Shown here: piece by piece, positions 1 through 6,647 of the stretch
How positions within the stretch are numbered: the stretch's first letter is position 1
Layout: the number at the start of each line of letters is the position of its first letter
DNA from: Propioniciclava flava
GTDB lineage: Bacteria > Actinomycetota > Actinomycetes > Propionibacteriales > Propionibacteriaceae
Length of the DNA: 64,000 nt
Reading direction: 5' to 3'
Assembly (NCBI RefSeq): GCF_004126535.1
Contig: NZ_PPCV01000005.1
Coordinates: 1 to 64,000, forward strand
The notes under the pieces: model-generated
Databases searched by the model: none
Told to the model about the DNA's origin: nothing
What the model saw: only the letters and a program-made list of their open reading frames with translations
Program-made: the position numbers and the translations under genes

Positions 1-97
1 CGGTGACAACGAAGCCGAGTTCGTCGAGGCGGCAGAAGGCAGTCAGGTCGGGGCTGGCGAACGCATCAGCGCGCCCGCCGACGGTAGCGTCGTGCAC
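1..97 (-). CDS. ISL3-family transposase, N-terminal piece cut by left edge
   Basis: Only the first 32 or so codons lie in the window; the frame stays open past base 1. The translation contains FASPDLTAFCRLDELGFVVT, which I recognise from memory as the conserved N-terminus of actinobacterial ISL3-type transposases (a zinc-finger region should follow off-window). I chose the GTG at 97 because an in-frame stop lies just upstream and no other start codon intervenes. The opposite strand is also open here, but its product resembles nothing I know. The terminal inverted repeat should fall between about 98 and 180; I could not define it without the other end of the element. Confidence 0.55.
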   Translation of the reverse strand, partial: MHDATVGGRADAFASPDLTAFCRLDELGFVVT

Positions 98-187
98 GTC
101 GAGGTCTTTCGGGCTGAGTGTGTAGGAGCTCTCATCCTCGGGAGACCTCGACCTCTATCCGGCCACCGACGCGCCGGCCCGCCGCGC

Positions 188-247
188 GACGTGCGCTACA
201 CCCTCATCTGGGAAGAGCCCATGAACATCTTCACCGTCGCGTATTGA
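188..247 (+). pseudogene. possible 3' remnant of a gene broken by the adjacent IS
   Basis: The plus frame ending in TGA at 245-247 reads DVRYTLIWEEPMNIFTVAY, a protein-like C-terminus unlike the low-complexity shadow frames around it. Upstream the same frame runs antisense into the transposase, so any original start is gone. I infer a gene tail left behind by insertion of the ISL3-like element. No family is recognised; it could also be chance. Confidence 0.2.
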
Positions 248-454
248 CCGCGCACGCTGCTCTGGGCACGACCGCTCATCGGACCGAGCAGGACTCACAG
301 CGTCGCCCTCATCGAGGCTGCCTTAAGCCTGGGGCCCCAGAACGTCCGCTTCTGCCGCGCGGTCCGCGGACCCTAGCCTGCGGGTCGGCCGCGCACTGAT
401 GCCGCAGGCAGGATCCAGCTGACGTAGCCAGGGCCCCTCGGAAGTGCTCGGCTA
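248..454. other. stretch without a recognisable gene
   Basis: Between the possible gene remnant and the convergent small gene I see no credible reading frame, RNA gene or strong hairpin. The open frames here are short, Arg/Pro-rich shadows typical of high-GC DNA. Confidence 0.4.
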
Positions 455-859
455 CTAGACCTGATCCCTGTCGAGGCTGTCCTCCTCGAAGGTCCACGAC
501 GTGGTTACCCCCTCGATACCGCTGCTCTCAACCCAATGGAACTGTGCGTGGCCGAAGTAGTCGCGTGCCGCAGCCAGAGCCCTCGCCCGCGCTCCGTCTC
601 CGTGAAGCCTGAAAGACACTCGCGTATCCCGAGCGTTGATGAACTCGACGACAGCGGGCGGCATTGCGAATCCCTCGGGGCCGTCTGACAGTGAAGGCCA
701 CCAAGCCGCAACGCTGTGCTGGCCTGCCCGAGCCAGAGACACATGGGTCTCCTGATCCATCAAGTGCCGCGCACTGTTCGCAATCCGCCGTGCCTGGGCT
801 CGCTGATGGAGGGACAGTCCTTCCCACCATGCTGCGATGTCGGGGGTGTCTTCGCTCAT
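455..859 (-). CDS. hypothetical protein (134 aa)
   Basis: The frame is open much further upstream, but those extra residues are Arg/Cys-rich shadow sequence. I placed the start at the ATG giving MSEDTPDIAAWWEGLSLHQR, after which composition becomes protein-like: helical and acidic, with few low-complexity runs. No signal peptide, membrane segment or known domain is visible, and I do not recognise the family. It sits inside the mobile island, divergent from the next small gene. The C-terminus is acidic (WTFEEDSLDRDQV). Confidence 0.5.
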   Translation of the reverse strand: MSEDTPDIAAWWEGLSLHQRAQARRIANSARHLMDQETHVSLARAGQHSVAAWWPSLSDGPEGFAMPPAVVEFINARDTRVSFRLHGDGARARALAAARDYFGHAQFHWVESSGIEGVTTSWTFEEDSLDRDQV

Positions 860-1024
860 ATGTCCATGATGCCTGAACCTCAGGCACCCCCGACGTTTGA
901 AAGCCAGGCGCTCGCGTGCCGCGCTGTGCGGGGACGCTGCCCTGAGGGTCAGCCGCGCGCTCAGCCGCGCTAGGCACGTTCTCCGACGCTTACACGCCCG
1001 ACCAGCCCCGGAAACCATCGGGCC

Positions 1025-1030
1025 TAGAAT
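1025..1030 (+). promoter_or_regulatory. -10 hexamer TAGAAT, leaderless start
   Basis: TAGAAT stands 6 nt before the ATG at 1037, so transcription should begin on or next to the start codon. No Shine-Dalgarno sequence is present. No clear -35 box is seen. Confidence 0.45.
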
Positions 1031-1036
1031 GACCGC

Positions 1037-1303
1037 ATGTCCCCATCGATGCGAATCACTAGCTTCATCGGAGAACAGGAGGTTCGCGCCAGCGTCCACA
1101 TCGCATTCCCGTCGAATCACGAGACGGTGCGGTTCACGATCACGTCGGTGTGCGATGCCATAGCTCCGGAGCAGTGGCACGGCGAGGTGAGTTTCGCTGG
1201 AACCGTGGTCTTGAAGACGCAGTCAACCGACAGCTACGAGCGAGCGGGACGGCTGGCAGAAGCAGCGCTTGTTGCTCGCGTCGTGCGGCTGCTGGCAGAG
1301 TGA
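1037..1303 (+). CDS. hypothetical small protein (88 aa)
   Basis: The product (MSPSMRITSFIGEQEVRASV at the N-terminus, ARVVRLLAE at the end) has balanced composition, with a predicted beta-rich first half and a C-terminal helix. The start was picked because a -10-like TAGAAT lies 6 nt upstream, giving a leaderless mRNA; a second ATG four codons in is an alternative. No domain is recognised. It is divergent from the 134-residue unknown protein and followed by nearly 290 bases in which I see nothing before the Abi-type gene. Confidence 0.5.
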   Translation: MSPSMRITSFIGEQEVRASVHIAFPSNHETVRFTITSVCDAIAPEQWHGEVSFAGTVVLKTQSTDSYERAGRLAEAALVARVVRLLAE

Positions 1304-1591
1304 CTCGGGGATTCATAAAGCGCGCTCCAATCGCCCTGATGTACCGCGACCATCGCGGCGGATCGCAGCCTTGCGCCAGTACATCCCGGGGTTGGGACCC
1401 GGCCCGAACCGTGGGAAGATCGTCGTACCCGGCGGACCGCGGTCAACGTGGGCCCAGCTAGCCGGTCGCGAGGCGGCGCCAACCTGACGCAACCCAAGGC
1501 TCGCAGGCTCGGCGCGCGAACCGGCTGTCCTTCTGTCGAGCAGGTGATGGCTTCGCGCACAGCGAGAGCCACTGCTGGACAGAATGGAACC

Positions 1592-2416
1592 ATGAGTTCC
1601 ACTCTGCTGACTGATGAGGTGGGGGCCGCTATTGCCGGGTTCTTCTTCGCCGGCGATGGCCCTCGCCATATGACACTGACGAGGTGCTTTACGAGTTGTG
1701 GCCTGTCCGACGTAGACCCGTACAACCCCGCCGAGGGAGTGCCTAACAAGGAGCAACGAGTCCTCACAGTGTGCCGCGCCGCGCGAGGGCGGCCTGGCGA
1801 CGTGGGCGACACGCTGCTAGATCAGCTACTTACCGCACTACGGGTCCACGGCACGTTCACCGACACATCGCCGCAGGTCATTGAACGCGTGCAGACGTTG
1901 CGCAGGGCGCTCATGGCGCAGTCGGCGACGCTGGACGATGAGGGACGCCTCCTACGGAGCAACCCGATTGACCTGGGCACCGGGGGGCGTCCCGCCCTAG
2001 ATGAACAGCTATCGCGGCTTCGGCACAACGTCGAGGACTCAAGTGTCCTGCTCGGCGGGGCGAAGGAGCTACTGGAGTCGATCTGCAAGTTGGTGTTGGA
2101 GGAGCAGTCAATGCTTCCCGATCGGCGGGCTGACTTCGACGAGTTGCTGGCACTGGCTCTTGACCGGCTTCAACTTCAGCCGCATCTCGTGGATGTAACA
2201 ATCCCGGGCGGGAAGCAGGTTCGCGCGATCTACCAGTCCGCGAAGACCACCGCGTCCACCATCAACGAGTTGCGGAACTTGCAGGGCACCGGGCACGGGC
2301 GCACACTGCCCCCTGGCATCAGTCGAGAGACCGGGCGGTATGTCATCCGAGAAGCGACCCACGTTGCCGAGTTGCTGCTGTCCACTCACGACCGCCAGAT
2401 GGGTCGGTCTACCTAA
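1592..2416 (+). CDS. Abi_C-domain protein, candidate abortive-infection factor with HEPN motif
   Basis: A 274-residue protein. Its C-terminal third matches, from memory, the Abi_C (abortive infection C-terminus) pattern: a helical region, then ELRNLQGTGHGRTLPPG, then a final helix. Arg228-x6-His235 fits the HEPN RNase motif R-x(4-6)-H, and Abi_C is generally placed in the HEPN superfamily. The N-terminal half, with a Cys-containing segment near residue 30, is not recognised and may be the sensor part. I chose the ATG giving MSSTLLTDEV; the frame is open 48 codons further up, but that part is Arg/Ala-rich shadow. It stands alone in the island without an evident antitoxin. RNA cleavage and anti-phage function are inferred from the family. 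Confidence 0.6.
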   Translation: MSSTLLTDEVGAAIAGFFFAGDGPRHMTLTRCFTSCGLSDVDPYNPAEGVPNKEQRVLTVCRAARGRPGDVGDTLLDQLLTALRVHGTFTDTSPQVIERVQTLRRALMAQSATLDDEGRLLRSNPIDLGTGGRPALDEQLSRLRHNVEDSSVLLGGAKELLESICKLVLEEQSMLPDRRADFDELLALALDRLQLQPHLVDVTIPGGKQVRAIYQSAKTTASTINELRNLQGTGHGRTLPPGISRETGRYVIREATHVAELLLSTHDRQMGRST

Positions 2417-2523
2417 CGCTCCGATCCCAGGGAAATCCATGGCGCTCAATCAGCTGCTCGATCATCAGCGTAATCTAGCCGCGGTGCGCAGGTGACCCGG
2501 GCCTCTGCGCGGCTGTGGGCTCG

Positions 2524-3363
2524 TTAGGGGCGTCTCCATTCGCCGCAGCCCTCGGCATGGAAGCTGTAGTCGGACGGCCAGATCCGGACCTCGACTCGGG
2601 TTCCTTCGTGGATGAGGTTGTTGGCCAAGATGTTGCCCTTGCGGTCGAGCCGTTCCCAGTAACAGTCGTCAGCGGTCTTCGGGATGAAGTAGGTGCCCGG
2701 CTTGATCTGCTTGACGACCCGGTAGGTGCCGTCGAAGAACCGCACGCCGTCACGGATCTCCCGATCCACCTTGGTGCTGTAGCCCAGGTTGGCGCGTACC
2801 TGCTTGGCCTTCGGGAAGTCCGGGCAAACCATCAGCATGGCGGCGGCCTCTTTGGCCTGCTCCGCGGACAGCGCGTTGTTCTTCTTCGTGTAGTAGCCCT
2901 CCACCTCAGCGCATAGCGAATAGAGCGCACCCACATCGGTGATGTCCGGCTCGTCCTCGTCGCCGAAGTCGTCGTCTTCGTCGAGCTGGTCGTAGCCGGC
3001 GCGTTTCCAGGCGGCTTCCTGCATGGCGGTGGGTTCGCCGCCGTTGTTGTCGACGTCCTCGCACAGGGAAAGGTCGAGCTCCTTCGTCAGGGACCAAAAC
3101 TCGTGGTAGTCGTCCGGCTCGGTTCCGTCGCACTCGACGGTGAAGGTGAGCGGCTGGGCTGTCTCGGCGGGGGACGGGGTGGAGCTGGCCGACGGGGTTG
3201 CGGAGGTCGTCCGCGCCGACACGGTCGTCGGGGCCTCTGCGGCCGATGGCGCCGGCGATGGTGAGGAGCGGCCGACCAGCAGGACTGCAGCGGACAGTGC
3301 GGCCCCGAACACCCTCGACGGTTGGCCCGATGCGGTTTGCGTGCCACGGTGGCGCAAGTTCAT
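2524..3363 (-). CDS. secreted protein with broken lipobox, hypothetical
   Basis: A 279-residue protein. The start is set by GAAGGAGGAG about 9 nt before the ATG at 3363, although the frame stays open for 76 more codons. The N-terminus has Arg/His residues, then a hydrophobic stretch (residues 20-33) ending in LLVGRSSPSPAPS, then a Ser/Thr/Pro-rich linker to about residue 75. This is the layout of an actinobacterial lipoprotein, except that the lipobox Cys position holds Arg (CGC, one base from TGC). The mature part has an acidic DDDFGDEDEPD loop and a C-terminal domain (GVRFFDGTYRVVKQIKPGTY) with several Cys, probably an exported beta-domain. Without the Cys it would be secreted or N-terminally anchored rather than lipidated. 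Confidence 0.65.
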   Translation of the reverse strand: MNLRHRGTQTASGQPSRVFGAALSAAVLLVGRSSPSPAPSAAEAPTTVSARTTSATPSASSTPSPAETAQPLTFTVECDGTEPDDYHEFWSLTKELDLSLCEDVDNNGGEPTAMQEAAWKRAGYDQLDEDDDFGDEDEPDITDVGALYSLCAEVEGYYTKKNNALSAEQAKEAAAMLMVCPDFPKAKQVRANLGYSTKVDREIRDGVRFFDGTYRVVKQIKPGTYFIPKTADDCYWERLDRKGNILANNLIHEGTRVEVRIWPSDYSFHAEGCGEWRRP

Positions 3364-3706
3364 GACGGACACTCTCCTCCTTCGGGCCCGCTGCCGGCAG
3401 CAGCTCGGCCAGGTTCGTTCACCGGCCGCCGACCCGTCCCCAGCTCGCGCCTCAGGCCCTCGAAACAGACAAGGTCGCAGGGTCTCCTCGGTCTCTACAG
3501 GACACCGAACCCCCTGGGTCCGCACACCCACCACCGAGCAGACCCGGCAGCCGCCAAGACCGCGATCGAGACCGTCCCAGGACGATGTCACCAGTCACCC
3601 ACGGAACACCCCGAAATCCGCCGACTAGAAGTACCACACACCTCTGGCATGCACTTCGTCATTTCGTTAGAATGAAATGCAACACTCCTCCCACTAAGAG
3701 CTTCGC
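3364..3706. other. 343-base intergenic region between divergent island genes
   Basis: No convincing gene; the open frames are Arg/Pro-rich shadows. It contains the Shine-Dalgarno of the left-hand gene at the left end. Near the right end is a short inverted repeat, CATTTC at 3660-3665 and GAAATG at 3674-3679, wrapped around a TAGAAT hexamer (3668-3673). That is a plausible -10 inside an operator for the zinc-ribbon gene starting at 3707. Confidence 0.4.
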
Positions 3707-4303
3707 ATGCGAGAGGTGATCCGCGATCCCGCGAAGACGTTCAGGTGCCCGCGGTGCGGCGCGCCGGTGACGTACAAGGGGCGCGGCCGGCGTCCGGTGT
3801 GGTGCTCGGCACGGTGCCGGGTCGAGGCGTCCATTGAGCGCCGCGGGAACGCGATCGTCGGGGTCAAACCCGAGGTCGTGAAGGTCGTTTCACCGACCGC
3901 TCGACTCAGCGATTGGGAGAAGGAACGGCGCCAGGAGATCGAGCGAAACCTTGATCGCGACGCGGTCGTCGACATGGTCGCGAGCCGGCCCGAATTGCTC
4001 ATGGACGTGCTCGCCCGCGTCAAAGAACAACGGTTGAGCGCCGACGCTCGAGACCGCCAGATCCTCTCGGACGCGATGATGCGGACGGCACACACAGTCT
4101 CCCCCGAGATCGTGGAGCAGGCCGTCACGTCGCCACGCCCCTCGCACAAACGGGACGTCTCTGAGTGGGTCACCCTCCTCAACGAGCTGACCATGCAGCT
4201 CGCCACCGGATTGCTCTACAACCGCGATCTGCCGACCATCGACGATCCCATGCGGAACCTGGTCGACCACTACCTCCAGCGCGTGGACAGCTCGAAGCAC
4301 TGA
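3707..4303 (+). CDS. zinc-ribbon protein, hypothetical (198 aa)
   Basis: The N-terminus carries four Cys in a CPRC-x15-CSARC arrangement (residues 14, 17, 33, 37) with basic residues between, a treble-clef or zinc-ribbon pattern. Short proteins with this 'WCS.RCR' signature are common in actinobacterial phages and integrative elements. The rest is mostly helical (SDWEKERRQEIERNL and following), with no catalytic motif I can name. The ATG lies about 28 nt after a TAGAAT hexamer. It is convergent with the RHH/HTH gene, ending only 24 bases away. DNA or RNA binding is an inference from the zinc site. Confidence 0.6.
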   Translation: MREVIRDPAKTFRCPRCGAPVTYKGRGRRPVWCSARCRVEASIERRGNAIVGVKPEVVKVVSPTARLSDWEKERRQEIERNLDRDAVVDMVASRPELLMDVLARVKEQRLSADARDRQILSDAMMRTAHTVSPEIVEQAVTSPRPSHKRDVSEWVTLLNELTMQLATGLLYNRDLPTIDDPMRNLVDHYLQRVDSSKH

Positions 4304-4327
4304 GCGCGCTCCCCCAACGCGAGTCGC

Positions 4328-4864
4328 TCAGTTGCCACCGAAGCGCTGCTGCGCCGCCTGACGGGTCGTGTCCAGCGCGGACGCGATCACCGTCCATGAG
4401 TCGCCGGCATCCCGCGCGGCCTTCACCGCGTCGCGCAACTCCTGCTCCCCAGCCGCGATTCCCCGAAGTGCCGCGAGGATGCGTCGGAAGTGCTCGGCAT
4501 CGCGCGCCGGATTCACCGCCGGGTCGAGCTGATCAAGCCCGGTGACGTGAGATTGGTCTCTATCCATCCGCAGCCTCAGCTCTGAGCAGAGCTTTCGCCG
4601 AGCGCTTCGAGTTGGGTTACCGGCCTCGAACCACGCGATCGACTTCTCGGCATCGCCGGCGAACGCGGCGTCCGCCTCGGCAAGCTCATCCAGGGGCTCC
4701 TTGTCGGGGATCTCGGCCTCGAGCGCAGCCCAGAACTCGGCCTTGCGCCGGTGGTCGAGCATCTCCTCGATGAGCTGGCCATCCGTCAGGTGTGCCGCTT
4801 TGGCGGCATCGCGCAGGCGATCACGGACCACGCGGGGAACCCTGATCGTCGCCATCTCAGTCAT
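4328..4864 (-). CDS. ribbon-helix-helix / HTH DNA-binding protein, possibly a fused antitoxin
   Basis: A 178-residue protein in two parts. Residues 4-45 (MATIRVPRVVRDRLRDAAKA, then a second helix) look like an RHH/MetJ-Arc type antitoxin. Residues 140-175 (SWTVIASALDTTRQAAQQRF) are the small HTH that ends many actinobacterial proteins. The join near residue 97 has an internal ATG (MDRDQSHVTG), so two short genes may have fused or may be read separately. I chose the ATG at 4864 because TATCGT lies 6 nt upstream, suggesting a leaderless message; the ATG at 4855 is an alternative. It lies 41 bases downstream of the excisionase-like gene. No toxin gene follows it. Confidence 0.5.
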   Translation of the reverse strand: MTEMATIRVPRVVRDRLRDAAKAAHLTDGQLIEEMLDHRRKAEFWAALEAEIPDKEPLDELAEADAAFAGDAEKSIAWFEAGNPTRSARRKLCSELRLRMDRDQSHVTGLDQLDPAVNPARDAEHFRRILAALRGIAAGEQELRDAVKAARDAGDSWTVIASALDTTRQAAQQRFGGN

Positions 4865-4905
4865 GTCCGGACGATAACTCGGAGGAGCGAACCAGGGGTC
4901 GCCTG

Positions 4906-5085
4906 TCAGCTGAGCCAGAACGGACGCAGCATCGCGTCGACGTCCTCGGGACGGACGCGCAGGATGCGCCGTCCACTGGAGAAGACCGGTAGCTGGCCGG
5001 ACGCGATCCGGCGTCGCAGGGTCTTCCGGCTGATCCCCGTCCGCTCCGCCGCGTGGGCCAGGGACTCGTAGCGCTGCAGTTCCAT
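4906..5085 (-). CDS. excisionase-like HTH protein (59 aa)
   Basis: A very short gene starting at the ATG at 5085, preceded at good spacing by GGAAGGAG. Its translation begins MELQRYESLAHAAERTGISR, continues KTLRRRIASGQLPV and ends in VRPEDVDAMLRPFWLS. This is the winged-helix layout of the MerR/excisionase (Xis, HTH_17) family, with the recognition helix at about SRKTLRRRI. In an island with a tyrosine integrase this is the natural recombination directionality factor, though many such proteins are plain regulators. It is read in the same direction as the integrase but lies about 1.8 kb from it. Confidence 0.7.
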   Translation of the reverse strand: MELQRYESLAHAAERTGISRKTLRRRIASGQLPVFSSGRRILRVRPEDVDAMLRPFWLS

Positions 5086-5237
5086 CGTGATCTCCTTCCG
5101 CAGCCTTAAGCCTCAGAAGGGGCCCGATCCGGACACCCGGGGACCAGGCGATGTGAAGATCTGCCACCTCGTGCCGCCTACTCGGGGCCGGATGCCCTGG
5201 CTTCAACCAAGGCCCGCATCCTGCATTATCCGGGTGA

Positions 5238-5243
5238 TATACT
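5238..5243 (+). promoter_or_regulatory. -10 hexamer TATACT, leaderless start of the MNT-HEPN operon
   Basis: TATACT stands 7 nt before the ATG at 5251 with no Shine-Dalgarno between, so the first gene is predicted to be read from a leaderless mRNA. The 165-base gap before it has no gene. Confidence 0.55.
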
Positions 5244-5250
5244 CCGCTTT

Positions 5251-5847
5251 ATGAAGGTTTCCGCGCCGGCGCTGCTACCCCTGCTGCGGTCCCAGGCTCA
5301 GGGCGAGATCCTCGCCTGGGTCTTCCTCACCCCCGGCGAGCACAGCATCGTCGACATCGCCCGAGCCATCAACATCCCCGAAACCACTGTGCTTCGCGAG
5401 ATCGACCGGCTCACCGCCACCGGCTTCGTCCTCGAACGCCGCCAAGGCCGGTCACGACTCATCACACCAAACCCCGACAACCCCGCCACCCAGCCACTCA
5501 CAGCGCTTCTGGCCATCACCTTCGGACCGGCACACGTGCTGCGTCAACACCTGGCGACTCTCGACGGCGTGGACTACGCCGCGATCTACGGCTCCTGGGC
5601 CGCGCGGGCCACCGGCGCACCCGGGCAACCCCCCGCCGACATCGACCTCCTCGTGGTCGGGGAACCGTCCCGCACGGACCTCTACGAACTCGCCGAAGAC
5701 GCCTCGACAACCCTGCGCCGGCCGGTCAACGCCACTGTGGTCGACCGCGCAACCTGGCTCGCTGGCACCGATCCCTTCGTCGCCACCGTCCGGGAACGTC
5801 CCCTCATCACGCTCATCGACAACCTCCACCAAGCCAGAGGAGCCTGA
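5251..5847 (+). CDS. wHTH-MNT nucleotidyltransferase, antitoxin-like partner
   Basis: A 198-residue protein. Residues 15-70 are a winged helix of ArsR/MarR style (HSIVDIARAINIPETTVLRE followed by the wing). Residues 108-150 carry the minimal nucleotidyltransferase signature GSW-x13-DIDLLVVG, with the Asp-x-Asp metal ligands. The C-terminus is helical. MNT domains pair with HEPN proteins, and in the studied MntA/HepT pairs the MNT enzyme adenylylates and silences the HEPN RNase. Its partner begins 4 bases later. The fused HTH suggests it also represses its own leaderless promoter. The transferase activity is family knowledge, not shown here. Confidence 0.75.
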   Translation: MKVSAPALLPLLRSQAQGEILAWVFLTPGEHSIVDIARAINIPETTVLREIDRLTATGFVLERRQGRSRLITPNPDNPATQPLTALLAITFGPAHVLRQHLATLDGVDYAAIYGSWAARATGAPGQPPADIDLLVVGEPSRTDLYELAEDASTTLRRPVNATVVDRATWLAGTDPFVATVRERPLITLIDNLHQARGA

Positions 5848-5850
5848 CCC

Positions 5851-6336
5851 ATGTCCGTCACCCGATGGGAGCAAGGCCGCGCCGACATCGATCGGCTCAT
5901 CACGCAAGGCCGGCTCGAACGCGTCGCCCCCAACCAGCAGCATGCCCAAGTCCTTCTCGAACAAGCGCGAAAGGCCGTCCAGTCCGCCGCCGTCCTGGCG
6001 ACAACTGACGACACCATCACCGCGTTCACCGCCGCCTACGACGCCGCCCGCAAGGCCCTCACCGCCATCCTGGTCAATCAGGGGCTGCGGCCGGGCAGCG
6101 GTGAAGGCGGCCACGCTGTGCTCCGGGAGGCGGTCCTCGCCCAACTCGAGCCACCGAACCAACCCGCCGTACGCGCCTTCGGCTGGATGCGGCAGATCCG
6201 CAACAGCTCCGCCTACCCCGAACCGGACGGAGCAACCGCCACCGGTCGCGAAGTCAGCGACGCCATCGAGGCAGCGCAAGCGATCATCCAGGTCGCCGCG
6301 AAGGTCATCCCCGTCATGCCTGTCTACGGACGTTGA
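5851..6336 (+). CDS. HEPN-domain protein, candidate toxin paired with MNT
   Basis: A 161-residue all-helical protein read directly after the MNT gene. It has the helical repeats of HEPN proteins (AHAQ/VLLEQARKAVQSAAVL, then AAYDAARKALTAILVNQG) and ends with the motif helix WMRQIRNSSAYPEPDG. Canonical HEPN toxins have R-x4-6-H. Here the Arg-Asn is followed by Tyr where His would be expected, as I recall for the SAV_6107-like branch. RNase activity is therefore uncertain. The four-base spacing implies translational coupling with its partner. A toxin-antitoxin role is inferred from the pairing. Confidence 0.65.
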   Translation: MSVTRWEQGRADIDRLITQGRLERVAPNQQHAQVLLEQARKAVQSAAVLATTDDTITAFTAAYDAARKALTAILVNQGLRPGSGEGGHAVLREAVLAQLEPPNQPAVRAFGWMRQIRNSSAYPEPDGATATGREVSDAIEAAQAIIQVAAKVIPVMPVYGR

Positions 6337-6404
6337 TGGGCCGAGCGTAGTGTCCGCGGTGCCATCTACGGTCGCCAAGGCCACCTGGTGAATCGAGGAG
6401 TCAC

Positions 6405-6644
6405 ATGGACCTGAATGAGTTTCGCCGGAACTCCGCCGAGCCGGTGCGACGCGCCGAGGCCGGGGAGGAGTTCACCATCACGGTCTCGGGACGGCCGAGC
6501 GCGCGTCTGCTGCCGGCGGGATCCACCCATTGGAGGCGCTGGGACGAGATCGCCGATCTGTTCAGTGGCCCTACCGATCCGGACTGGCAGCACGACCGCG
6601 AACGGATCGGGGACGACCTGCGCGACCCGTCGGACGTGCAATAG
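6405..6644 (+). CDS. Phd/YefM-type antitoxin without visible toxin
   Basis: A 79-residue protein starting MDLNEFRRNSAEPVRRAEAG and continuing EEFTITVSGRPSARLLPAGS, the standard Phd/YefM fold that binds operator DNA. The C-terminal tail (WDEIADLFSGPTDPDWQHDR) is the toxin-binding segment typical of VapB partners. The start is supported by GAGGAG 6 nt upstream. Such antitoxins normally sit just before a PIN-domain RNase, but the next gene is the integrase, convergent and only 3 bases away, so the toxin is absent or was lost. Confidence 0.75.
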   Translation: MDLNEFRRNSAEPVRRAEAGEEFTITVSGRPSARLLPAGSTHWRRWDEIADLFSGPTDPDWQHDRERIGDDLRDPSDVQ

Positions 6645-6647
6645 GCC

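Noticed and set aside
1-247. continuous plus-strand frame across the left edge
   Set aside because: The first 97 bases encode the recognisable ISL3 N-terminus on the minus strand; only the last 60 bases of the plus frame look protein-like, so I kept just that part.
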